Made by a program: the position numbers and the translations under genes
From: Candidatus Fredericiella danica
Lineage (GTDB): Bacteria; Chloroflexota; Anaerolineae; Caldilineales; Caldilineaceae
Direction of reading: 5' to 3'
Length of the DNA stretch: 64,000 bases
Assembly (NCBI GenBank): GCA_016713335.1
Contig: JADJPH010000027.1
Span: 1 to 64,000 of the forward strand
Shown: positions 50,091 to 59,563 of the stretch, one piece after another
Layout of the letters: each line of letters begins with the position of its first letter
Numbering within the stretch: the first letter of the stretch is position 1
Notes under the pieces: model-generated
The model's input: only the letters and a program-made list of their open reading frames with translations
Told to the model about the DNA's origin: nothing
Databases searched by the model: none

Positions 50091-52369
50091 CTACATGCTT
50101 CGCACCAACCGGAGCATCTCATCGACGCGCTGCTCAGCCGGCATATCGTGCGGGCTCTCCCAGAAACCCAACAGGCTCACAACCGGCATGTCCATCATGA
50201 AATCCATGGGATTCATGCCAATGCCGTCACCGTCGACGTCCTCGCCGCCACCAAAAAAGGCGCTCAGTTGCGCGGTCACCTGCTCCACAAGTTGCGTCGC
50301 CACCTGTTTTCCGCGCGGATCCAGCATCCACGCCTTCAATGTCGACTCGTGGTCCAAAATACAGGGTAGATCCACCGTGGAGTGCAACGAAACCAAACTT
50401 GAGCACCGGATGTCAGCCGACGACGCGCCAACCAGAATCTCGAAGTCGCCGTCCTCGGTGATCCACAGCTTATGAACCGGATGGTAGAACGCAAACGCAC
50501 GGAAGTCCAACGGAATGGTAACGGTCTTCGTTTCACCCGGCGCCAGGTCGACCTTGGCAAACCCCTTCAGTTCCTTTGGCGGGCGCACCAGCGTTGACGC
50601 CTTGTCATGCACATAGACCTGCACGATCTCCTTGCCTGCAACCTTGCCCGTATTGGTCACATCCACGGAAACAACCACACCGTCGACATCCTTGAACGCC
50701 TGCGCCGATACCGTGAGGTTGCCATAGGCGAAGGTCGTATAGCTCAACCCATAACCGAAGGGGAAGCGCACGGGTGCGCCCTTGGCATCATAGTACCGAT
50801 AGCCGACAAAGATGCCTTCGCCGTACTGCACCTGGCCGCATTCGCCCGGCCAGTTAATGAAGGCCGGCGTATCTTCAAGCTTCACCGGGAAAGTCTCGGC
50901 GAGTTTGCCTGACGGATTGACTGCACCGAACAACACGTCGGCCACTGCGGCGCCACCGGCCTGGCCCATCATCCAGCCCTCCACCACCGCGGCGACGTCA
51001 TCGATCCAGTCGTCAACGGTCACGGGCGAACCGGTGTTGAGGACAACCACGGTGTTGGGCTGGATGGCGCTAACCGCCTTGATCAGCATCACCTGCTGCG
51101 CCGTCAGGTCCATGTCCGGGCGATCATAGCCTTCAGATTCCTTGGAGGCCGGGAGTGCGATGTAGAGCACGGCTACATCCGCCACCCGTGCCAGCGCCAC
51201 CGCACGCTCGATCAGCTCTGGGTTGACGCTGTCGCCCGCACTATACCCTTCGGCATAAGTGAATTCGACGCCTTCGGCCAGTTCCGCCAGCGACTTGTAG
51301 GGCGAAGCCACCATGGTCGGGTTGACGTGCGAGCTGCCACCACCCTGGAAGTGCGGGTGCTCGGCGGATCGCCCAATGACCGCAATGGTGTGCTGGCTGC
51401 GCAGCGGCAAGATGCCGTTGTTCTTCAACAAGACAATGCCTTCTGCTGCAATGCGGCGCGCAAGTGCGTTGTGCCCGCGCACATCAAAGGCGCCACCCTT
51501 CGGCACGGTGGCCCCCGGAAGGCAGCTCTCAGAACCCTACTTACTGAGGCATCCAGGACCGCCTCCGGTAGTTCCCCCGCCGTCACCGCATCGATCACGG
51601 CCTGCGTGCGCCGCGGCTTTGGCCCTGGCATCTCCAGGTCAAGTCCGGCACGCAGCGAAGCCACACGATCATGCACGGCGCCCCAGTCCGAGACAACAAA
51701 CCCCTGGAACCCCCACTCGTCACGCAAGATACGCGTGAGCAGTTCGTAGTTTTCCGAACAATAGACACCGTTCAGTTTATTGTACGCGCACATCACCGAC
51801 CACGGCTGCGACTGCTTCACGGCCATCTCGAAGGCAGTGAGATAGATTTCGCGCAGGGTCCGCTCGTCGACTTTGGCATTGATGCTGAAGCGCTCAAACT
51901 CCTGGTTGTTCGCCGCAAAATGTTTGAGCGATGTCCCGACACCCTTACTCTGGATTCCGTCGATCAGACTCGCCGCCAATTGCCCGGCAAGATACGGGTC
52001 CTCAGAGAAATACTCGAAGTTGCGACCACCCAATGGTGACCGTTTGATATTGACGCCAGGCCCCAACAGCAGCGCAACGTCAAGTGCAATCGCTTCTTCA
52101 GCCAGCGCTTGCCCCATCGTGTGGAGCAGTTCCACGTCCCAGGTCGCCGCCAGACACGACGCCGTTGGAAAACTGGTTGCCGGTAGACTCTGTGCGGCGA
52201 CCTGATGCACATCCGGTACGCGGCGGACACCGTTCGGCCCATCCGCAACAAGCATTTCCGGCACCCCCAGATGTTCAATCGGGGTGGTCGTCCAGGCGCT
52301 CGCTCCAGAGACCAGTGCAGCTTTTTCTTCGAGGGTCATCTTTGCAACTACTGCAGCAATATCGGACAT
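50091..52369 (-). CDS. Glycoside hydrolase family 3 beta-glucosidase (frameshifted)
   Basis: About 755 residues. The N-terminal barrel carries VADGPNGVR, GTSLKHFAANNQE and the nucleophile Asp in FVVSDWGAVHD. The second domain begins GIVLLKNNGILPL, and a C-terminal fibronectin III-like domain (GKEIVQVYVHD, LKGFAKVDLAPGETKTVTIPLD) ends the protein. A break near 51520 lies between barrel and second domain. No signal peptide is seen, so the enzyme is probably cytoplasmic and hydrolyses imported oligosaccharides. It lies 38 bases after a Gfo/Idh/MocA oxidoreductase gene, with which it probably forms an operon. Confidence 0.9.
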
Positions 52370-52407
52370 TTCCAGCCTCCTTCGGCCCTGATAATCCGTG
52401 AATTGAC

Positions 52408-53484
52408 CTAGACTCCGCCCGTGACTTCGGCAAGGCGGACAGGCAGCCCGCTCTCGGTGGAGCGGGCAATGGCAACCATGGTGCGCACCGCGGCGACGCC
52501 GTCATCAATATTGGCGCCTTGTTGCGGTGCGCCGTGCAGAATCGTGTCTGCAAACCCTTCAATCTGCAATTTGTAGGTGTAGGAGTCTTCCCCTAACACA
52601 CGATGAAACTGACGATCTGCGGCCGAGAAGCACTCAACCACGCTCGAACGATGGTACCAAGGGAGATAGCCGCGAGCATCTACGCTGCCCTTCTCACCAA
52701 AGACGCGAAACCCCTCTTCAAAATCACCTTGAATTGGGATGATCAAATCAAGGTGACCGAGCGTGCCGTCGGCGAAGTCCGCCGCGACGAACCAGCAATA
52801 GGATCCGAAGTTGCTCGTGAAGCGAGCCTGCACCTGAACAATCTCACCGCCAATGTAGCGCGCCATGTCCACCAGGTGGCTGCCATGCGTCAGCATGAAA
52901 TAGCGTTGCTTGTTTGCCTTGGGATTGCCGCCGGGCTTGCGTGCCTTCTCGCTGATCAGCCAGAGCGGCTGCAAATTGTCGGTCATGGTATAGCGGTAAA
53001 ATGAATCATAGTACCAGGCTTTCATTGCCATCACCTGGCCCATCTCTTCCTTCACGAACCGCCGGGCGAATGCCACGCCTGGATCAAAGCGGCGGTTGTT
53101 GCCAACCTGAAAGACGAGACCGCTCTGTTTCACGTCCTGGCGCAGCGCCTCACATTCATCGACGTCCAGCCCGAGCGGCTTCTCCACCAGCACATGCTTG
53201 CCGGCGGCAATGGCCCGGCGGGCAAGTGGTACGTGATACTGATCGGCAACGCCAAGGATCACTGCGTCGATCTTGGGATTTGCCAACATTTCATCGAAGT
53301 CGCCATAAGTGAACTGCGGTTTATGCACGGCCGCCATGCTTTCGAGCAAGTCATCCGCGGCGTCACAGATCGCCACCAGATCGGCATTGCGGGATTTGCG
53401 CGTCGCATCAAAATGCGCGGCCTGCGAAATCTGGCCTGCGCCGAGGACCCCTATTTGGAGGCGCTCGGATTCCTTCATCGCCAT
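52408..53484 (-). CDS. Gfo/Idh/MocA-family oxidoreductase
   Basis: About 358 residues: N-terminal Rossmann domain with IGVLGAGQISQAAH and the family catalytic/cofactor segment GKHVLVEKPLGL, then a C-terminal alpha/beta domain with YIGGEIVQVQARFTSN. Such enzymes oxidise or epimerise sugars or inositols with NAD(P). The start ATG at 53484 is preceded by GGGGGA; an upstream ATG at 53523 has no support. It is first of a two-gene unit with a GH3 enzyme, pointing to sugar breakdown. Confidence 0.87.
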   Translation of the reverse strand: MAMKESERLQIGVLGAGQISQAAHFDATRKSRNADLVAICDAADDLLESMAAVHKPQFTYGDFDEMLANPKIDAVILGVADQYHVPLARRAIAAGKHVLVEKPLGLDVDECEALRQDVKQSGLVFQVGNNRRFDPGVAFARRFVKEEMGQVMAMKAWYYDSFYRYTMTDNLQPLWLISEKARKPGGNPKANKQRYFMLTHGSHLVDMARYIGGEIVQVQARFTSNFGSYCWFVAADFADGTLGHLDLIIPIQGDFEEGFRVFGEKGSVDARGYLPWYHRSSVVECFSAADRQFHRVLGEDSYTYKLQIEGFADTILHGAPQQGANIDDGVAAVRTMVAIARSTESGLPVRLAEVTGGV

Positions 53485-54370
53485 GACATCATCCCCCGTT
53501 CCCCCGTCTGTCAAGTACTGCATGTCGTCAGCGCACCATCCCGTCAGGGTGGTGATCCCCCCCCCGTCCCGGCGACCCCCGCGGCTGGCGACCCCGCTCC
53601 GGCTCTCGCACCCCCGGTGGGTGGGCGCGCGCCTGCGCCTGTGCTGGGCGCCGCGGCCGACTTAGGTGACCCCATCCCCTTACCAGTGCTCTTGCCCGTG
53701 GCCCGGCCCTGCGGGGGTGGTGGGGTCCCCCATCCCCCGTCCGCGGCACCCGCCAGCGGCACGGCCCCCTTACCACGTGTCGGGCCTTGTACCCCTAGGG
53801 CGGCGTAGGGGCTTTCCCCGCGCGCGCCGGCGCCTGGCACCCCCCCTGCAGGGGGCGTGTTCCCCCTTGCCCCGTCCGGTCGCAGGCGGCGGCCTCCGCG
53901 TGGCTCTGTGGCATCAGGCACCATCCCGTCAGGGTGGTGTTTCCCCCCGTCCCCCCGTCCGTGTCGCAACCAACCCCGGCTTTGGCCTGGCCAACCACTT
54001 ACTCACGTGCGTGGCTCTGTTGGCGACCAACCACCTCCGTGCGGGGCTGGTGATGCCAACCCCGTCTCACGTGCGTGGCTCTGCTGGGCACCAACCACTT
54101 ACTCACGTGCGTGGCTCTGTTTGTCTCGTGCGTGGCTCTGATGGGCGCGTGTATCCCATTATATACGCGCCTTCACCGTTGACCGCTCATCTCGCCACCC
54201 GCCGCCTACGCCGAAATGGATCCTCTAACACCTGGCCAATCGGACAGCCCACAACCAAACTACCGGAGAGCGCAAATCTAGCCGGCTGCGCGATGCCGTC
54301 GTTGCACCCCCGTGTCATACTCATACCAGCCAAACAAGCGCACAATCGGGTACACCGGGGAGCAGACACC
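53485..54370. repeat. GC-rich intergenic region with direct repeats
   Basis: No convincing gene in almost 900 bases. It holds two copies of a 21-bp element that is itself a hairpin, starting CACCATCCCGTCAGGG (53534-53554 and 53919-53939). A 28-bp unit containing CTCACGTGCGTGGCTCTG occurs exactly at 53992-54019 and 54092-54119, with shorter copies of its core at 54067-54083 and 54126-54140. Long C and G runs dominate the first half. Frames found here are poor in ordinary codons. The segment borders the oxidoreductase gene and the broken SRPBCC gene. Confidence 0.85.
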
Positions 54371-55051
54371 ATGAACACAGCAAGTGAAGTCCTTGATAAC
54401 GTCGGCGGCGCCATGATGATCGGCGGCTGTCTTGTCTTCCGCCCGTTGGTGCAGCCCTGGTATAGCCGATGGCATGCCACGGCTACGGAAGCAGCCCAAA
54501 CCCTCCCCGGCGACGAGCGCGTCCCACAGCCCCTGGTGCAGCAGACCCTGGCCGTCACGATCCAAGCCCGTGCCGCAGATGTCTGGCCCTGGGTGGCCTA
54601 AATTGGTCAGGAACGTGGCGGTCTCTACAGCTACGAGTTACTCGAAAACATCGCCCGCTGCCAGATGCAAAACGCCGTTTCCATTCACCCGGAGTGGGAG
54701 CTGAAACTCGGAGATCGTGTGCGTTTGGGACCCGAAGGCTACCCCGTCCACCAGGTTGTCGGCCTCGAACGCGGTAAATGGCTTCTGCTGGCCGGGGCCG
54801 ACTTTAAGACGGCGGTTGCGACTCTCCCCGAACCGGGTGCGACCCAATACGTCAATTATTCATGGTTGTTCCACCTGACGGAACAAGCAGACGGTTCTAC
54901 GCGGTTACTGACCCGTAACCGCACCGACTATGCGCCTCGCACATTCGCGTCCAGGCTGACCTGGGAATGGATCACCGATCCAATCGGCTTCGTGATGCTC
55001 CGCAAAATGCTGCTCACGATCCAGCAGCGGGCGGAATCTCACAGTCACTGA
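54371..55051 (+). pseudogene. SRPBCC-family protein interrupted by an in-frame TAA
   Basis: A single open frame of 226 codons except for one TAA at 54599-54601. The part before it runs MNTASEVLDNVGGAMMIGG to ADVWPWVA; the part after it is IGQERGGLYSYELLENIARC onward to WITDPIGFVMLRKMLLTIQQRAE, the regular SRPBCC (START-like lipid-binding) C-terminus. A CAA to TAA change explains everything (family sequence WVAQIGQ). Unlike the other breaks in this window it is a substitution, so it could be a real nonsense mutation. Restart at the next ATG (54665) would give a useless fragment. Its stop overlaps the convergent ppk1 stop by 7 bases. Confidence 0.7.
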
Positions 55052-57257
55052 GCTCGAATGGCACGTAACATCATCGTATTCTGAAACTTGCGGATCGGCT
55101 CCCCCTCAGCCGGCATGCGCAGATAGTATTGGCCGTCGGCATCCAGATCCCACGCCTGCGCATTGTCCTGCATGGCATCGTTCAAGATCTCGACGAGCCG
55201 CTGACCTAGCTCCGGCGTCCGCACGGGTGTGATGAGTTCCACGCGGCGCGTCAGGTTGCGGGTGCGCCAATCGGCGCTGCCAATGAAGGATTCCGGATTG
55301 CCATTGTTGTGGAAATAGAAGATCCGGTCATGCTCCAGGAAGCGCCCCAGGATGCTAGACACCCGGATATTTTCACTGTAACCGGGCACCCCGGGCCGCA
55401 ATGTGCATTGGCCACGGATGATCAAGTCAATCTGCACCCCGGCCTGCGATGCCCGGTAGAGCGTCCGGATCATCGGTGGATCATCGAGACCATTCATCTT
55501 CACAATGATCCTGCCCGTGCCATACGTTGTCTGGTGCTGAATCTCGCGCGCAATCAGTTCCTCAAAGCGCGCACGCATGTAATCGGGCGCAACCAACACC
55601 TCGTTATACGTCTGCTCCGGTGCATAGCCGGTCAAGAAGTGAAACAGTTTCACCAAATCATCACCCAATTCCGGCCGGCAGGTCAACAACCCCAGGTCCG
55701 TATAGAGGCGAGCCGTCTTTGAGTTGTAATTGCCGGTGCCAATGTGACAATAGGTGCGAATGCCATCTTCCTCGCGGCGCACAACCAGCGTCGCCTTCGT
55801 GTGGGTCTTCAGCCCAACCACGCCATAGGTGACATGGACGCCTGAACTCTCCAGTTGCTGCCCCCACTCAATGTTGTTCGCCTCGTCAAACCGGGCGGAC
55901 ACCTCGACCAACACCGCCACCTGCTTGCCATTCTCAGCAGCACGAATCAGTGCTTTGACGATCGGCGAATCATCCGAAGTCCGGTAGAGCGTCTGCTTGA
56001 TCGCCAGTACGGCGGGATCGTCGGCAGCTTCCGCAATCAAGCGCTCAGTGCTGGCAGCGAAGCTTTCGTATGGGTGATGAACCATCAAGTCGCCTTCGCG
56101 CAGCACCTCAAACAATGCGCCCGGTTCTTTGTTGTCGCGTAGTGGCTTCAGCCGTGGCGGCAGAATCGGTTGCCAGGGTTCATCCTGCAGGTGCGGGCGC
56201 GGCACCCCCGCAATGCGGAACAAACTGGTCAGATCCAGCAGACCATCCACCTCATGGACGTCCGGTGGATCCAGTTCCAATTCACGCATGAGCAATTGGC
56301 GGTCGCTCGCCGACATCCCCCGGTCGACCTCGAGCCGGACCACGGACGAGAACCGCCGTTCCCGCAACTCACTCGAGATCATTTCGAGCAGGTCTTCTGC
56401 CTCCTCCTCGTCGCGCCGCACATCCGCATTGCGCGTCACGCGGAACGGATGCACGCTCATGATCTCCATGCCAGGAAACAATTCACCCACAAATGCCATC
56501 ACCACCTGCTCAATCGGTACCAGGTCCACTCGGTCACCTGCCACCAGTTCGTCGTCTGATGGCACTTCGATCCAGCGTGGCTTTGGCGGCTTCAAACGGG
56601 CAAAGTGCGTCGTATTGTTTCTCCGATGACGCAGGGTGATGGCCAGCGACATACTCAGGTTGGAGATAAAGGGGAACGGATGGCCCGGGTCCAGCGCCAA
56701 CGGTGTCAGCACCTGGTAGACTTGCGTGCGAAAAATCTGGTAGAGGTAATTGCGCTGGCTGGCGTTCAAATCCTCAACGGTGCGAATGTGGACATTGGCT
56801 TGTTCCGTGACCAGCGGCCGCAACTCGCGCTCCCAGACGGCGGTCATCGTCTGGTGCATGTGCGCCATCGCAGCGCGCAACAACGAAAGTTGTTCGGATG
56901 GCGTCCTGCCGTCCTCCGAACGCTGCACGACGCCCACCGCCTCCTGCCGTTTCAGCCCACCGATGCGCTTCTGCACAAACTCATCCAAATTGCTGGCAGT
57001 GATCGCCACAAACTTCACCCGCTCTAATAACGGCGCCTGCGGATCCATGGCCTGCGCCAGTACACGCCAATTGAAGTCGATCCAACTCAACTCCTTGTTG
57101 AAATAGAGCGTCGGATCGTCAAGGTTTGCGTCCGGCGGCACAGGACGCGGTGCGACCGCGGTGGGAATCCGCAGGGGGCGATTGCGTGCGGCAATGGCTG
57201 CTTAATCGGCGCGACATCCGGTTTCTGTCGCTTCTTGCGGGTGGCGTCCTTCGGCAT
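55045..57257 (-). CDS. ppk1: Polyphosphate kinase 1
   Basis: Membrane-associated enzyme that makes polyphosphate from ATP. About 735 residues. N-terminal domain: YFNKELSWIDFNWRVLAQA and TASNLDEFVQKRIGGL; catalytic domain: HHPYESF, autophosphorylated His in CHIGTGNYNSKTARLYTDLGLL, second conserved His in GRFLEHDRIFYF and ADWRTRNLTRRVEL near the end. I choose ATG 57257 (MPKDATRKKRQKPD, basic leader) with a one-base break near 57168 (CCCCC run); the literal start at 57141 cuts the leader. It is convergent with the SRPBCC gene and has an upstream spacer of 234 bases. Confidence 0.92.
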
Positions 57258-57491
57258 TGGGACCTGACCTTTTGTGGGTGCGGAATATCGCACACTTTGT
57301 CTGGATTGTCAGCGTGCAAACGCGCCAGTCTGGCTAAATGAGCAAAAGTCTAGAGTTTTTCCGTAGTTTTTCCGGCAAATTTGGCGCGATGCTTAAACAA
57401 AACAAACGCACACTGCTGATTTCCTGGCGCTGTGTGTCTGTCACTATCATCTTACCCGATTCGACAATTTCTTCAAGAGAGGAGCATCATC

Positions 57492-58319
57492 GTGGATTTC
57501 CACCCAGCGCACGAGTCAAGCCCCGAAGACCGGCAGTTGCAACTTGAGAATGAGGCGCGGCGCCGCGAACTCGAGACAAAGTACGGTGCGGTCTTCACCG
57601 ACGTCGACGAAGTGCCAGCCATGACTGAAGCGGAGTGGCTACGCAACATGCTCCTCTTTGAGGAGCAGATTATGAGCGATGATTACACCACCATCAGCGC
57701 CGTGCTTGGTCACCCCACCACCTACCCGGTCGCCATGCTTACCGATGCCCAGGTTGACGACGAGTTGGAGCAACTGTTCGACCTGTTCGCAGATCACCGC
57801 ATCCAGTTGGATTGTCTGTGCAACGTCGAGCCGCGTGAACTCTACCGTTTTATCGTCGAGGAATTTCTTGACGAAGAGTTTATTGAGATCACCGCCGCGG
57901 GCGATTGGTGGACCGTGTTTATTTATGAGGAGTATCATCCCAACGACGAATACGACGCCAAGATGTGGTCGGAAATGTTCCTGATCGATCTGTTAATGGA
58001 TAAGAATCGTTCATTGCATGTTGCGAACACGTGCGACCAGTCTGCGCGTGAAGCAAATGTCCTCGTCGATGAACTTGCACCGCGCATGATGGTTTTCTGG
58101 GCGCACTATGCCGTGATCACCGAGCGGACAATCAACTGTCTGGATTGCAAAATCACTGGCGACACTGCGGTCACTGAGCTGTCCGTCACCTTTACCGGTC
58201 TACTCCACGGGTGCTGCGATCCAATTCGGACAACGGGACGCGCGGTGTTAAGGCTCGCACGCAGCCCTTATGGCGGCTGGGATGTGATTCGCGCCAGTGT
58301 GCCGGGCATCGTGATCTAG
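57492..58319 (+). CDS. Hypothetical protein, acidic, no family recognised
   Basis: 275 residues from a GTG at 57492 preceded by GAGGAG. An earlier ATG at 57432 is in frame but would place the ribosome-binding sequence inside the gene. The protein is strongly acidic in its middle (VDDELEQLFDLFADHRIQLDC), with no signal peptide or transmembrane segment. A C-terminal part (TGRAVLRLARSPYGGWDVI) looks like the last strands of an alpha/beta fold. I recognise no family. It is monocistronic and convergent with the dihydrouridine synthase gene, 21 bases away. Confidence 0.72.
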   Translation: MDFHPAHESSPEDRQLQLENEARRRELETKYGAVFTDVDEVPAMTEAEWLRNMLLFEEQIMSDDYTTISAVLGHPTTYPVAMLTDAQVDDELEQLFDLFADHRIQLDCLCNVEPRELYRFIVEEFLDEEFIEITAAGDWWTVFIYEEYHPNDEYDAKMWSEMFLIDLLMDKNRSLHVANTCDQSAREANVLVDELAPRMMVFWAHYAVITERTINCLDCKITGDTAVTELSVTFTGLLHGCCDPIRTTGRAVLRLARSPYGGWDVIRASVPGIVI

Positions 58320-58340
58320 TGCAGGCAACGGACGATGGCG

Positions 58341-59440
58341 TCATGCGGCAAAAAGGGTCTCGCCCCTTTGCAATTCGGCGTATGCCCGGAGCGCCGCTGC
58401 CACCTCGTGCACATCGTTCACGTGTAACAGCGCCTGGCGCAACGCGGCGCCGTCCGGTGCGCTCCTGGCATACCAGGCCAGATGCTTGCGCATGGTGACA
58501 AACGGATAGCGCTCTGTTGCGCCGAAACAGTCGGCAAAGACGTTTGCATGTTCCAACGCGATTTCCAGCAGTTGTTCGGGCGCAGGGGCGTCGCACCCTG
58601 GCCGTCCGCACAAAAGACAAACGGGTTGCCACAACTGGCGCGACCGATCAACACACCGTCGACGCCGGTTGCGGCAACCAGCTTTTGTGCGTCTTCGATT
58701 GACTGGATGTCACCATTGCCCAGAAGCGGAACGGCGGCGGCGCGGGCAAATTCCGCCGCCTGCGCGATCTCGTCCCACTGCGCCTCACCGGCGTAGCGTT
58801 GGCGCAGCGTGCGCCCATGCAGGCTAATCACCGCCGGGCGTGCGTCCAGTAACCGTGGGATCCATTCGCCGGTCGCCGGTTCGTCATAGCCGATGCGCGT
58901 CTTGACGCTGACCGGGATTGACCGGCGCTGCTGATACGCTGGGGGCAGTCGTTGGCGCCTGGCTTCGACCTGCGCCACGGCAGCGGTTGACAGGCGGGAA
59001 CCTTCGCGCAGACCGGCGCCTTCAACCCAGTCACGCACGCCGGCGTGCGTGGCGTCAATGATCGCGCGGGCGAGGTCGGGCGTCCGGATGAGCGCCGCGC
59101 CGGCCCCGCTCTGGGCAACGCTCTTGGTGGGACAGCCCATATTGATGTCAATGCCGTCAAAGCCAAGGGCGGCAATCACAAGCGCCGCACGGCGGAAATA
59201 ACGCGGCGTGTGGCCAAAAAGCTGGGCGACAATCGGCCGTTGGCTCTCGTCGTAGCGCAGTGTGTTCAAGGCGCGGCGCACACCCGCACAGAGTTCTTCC
59301 ACCTGGACGAACTCTGTGAACACCACCGCTGGGTTGCCATACTTCTTCTGAATGTGGCGATACGGGTGGTCGGTGATGCCATACATCGGGGCCAGCCCGA
59401 TGATCGGCCGCGGCAGCGCGTCCCAGAATGAGCCGTTCAT
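58341..59440 (-). CDS. dus: tRNA-dihydrouridine synthase (Dus family, frameshifted)
   Basis: FMN enzyme that reduces uridines in the tRNA D-loop. About 365 residues in the correct frame. Motifs: LAPMYGITDHPYR (FMN side), FDGIDINMGCPTKSVAQSGAGAAL with the active-site Cys, SVKTRIGYDE, SLHGRTLRQRYAGEAQWDEI and GNGDIQSIEDAQKLV. A break near 58615 lies right after IGRASCGNPFV; the true C-terminus (LLEIALEHANVFADCF ... RGETLFAA) is in the neighbouring frame. The gap to the neighbouring peptidase gene is 123 bases and they may not be co-transcribed. Confidence 0.92.
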
Positions 59441-59563
59441 AACACCGCATCATACCTTGCCAACGCCTGACGCACATTGCCAATGGACGAGTGATAACTG
59501 TCCACTGGCAAGCGGGCTGCCTTTGAGCAAGGCGCTCCAAACCGCTCACAACCTTCCGATCTG

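Noticed and set aside
53520..53970. Gly/Pro/Arg-rich frames in the GC-rich spacer (up to 204 codons)
   Set aside because: Low-complexity translations in both directions created by C and G runs and repeats; no start signals or domain similarity.
54599..54601. Recoded or read-through stop codon
   Set aside because: Other genes in the window use TAA as an ordinary stop (for example at 5278-5280 and 47118-47120), and no recoding element or special context is seen.
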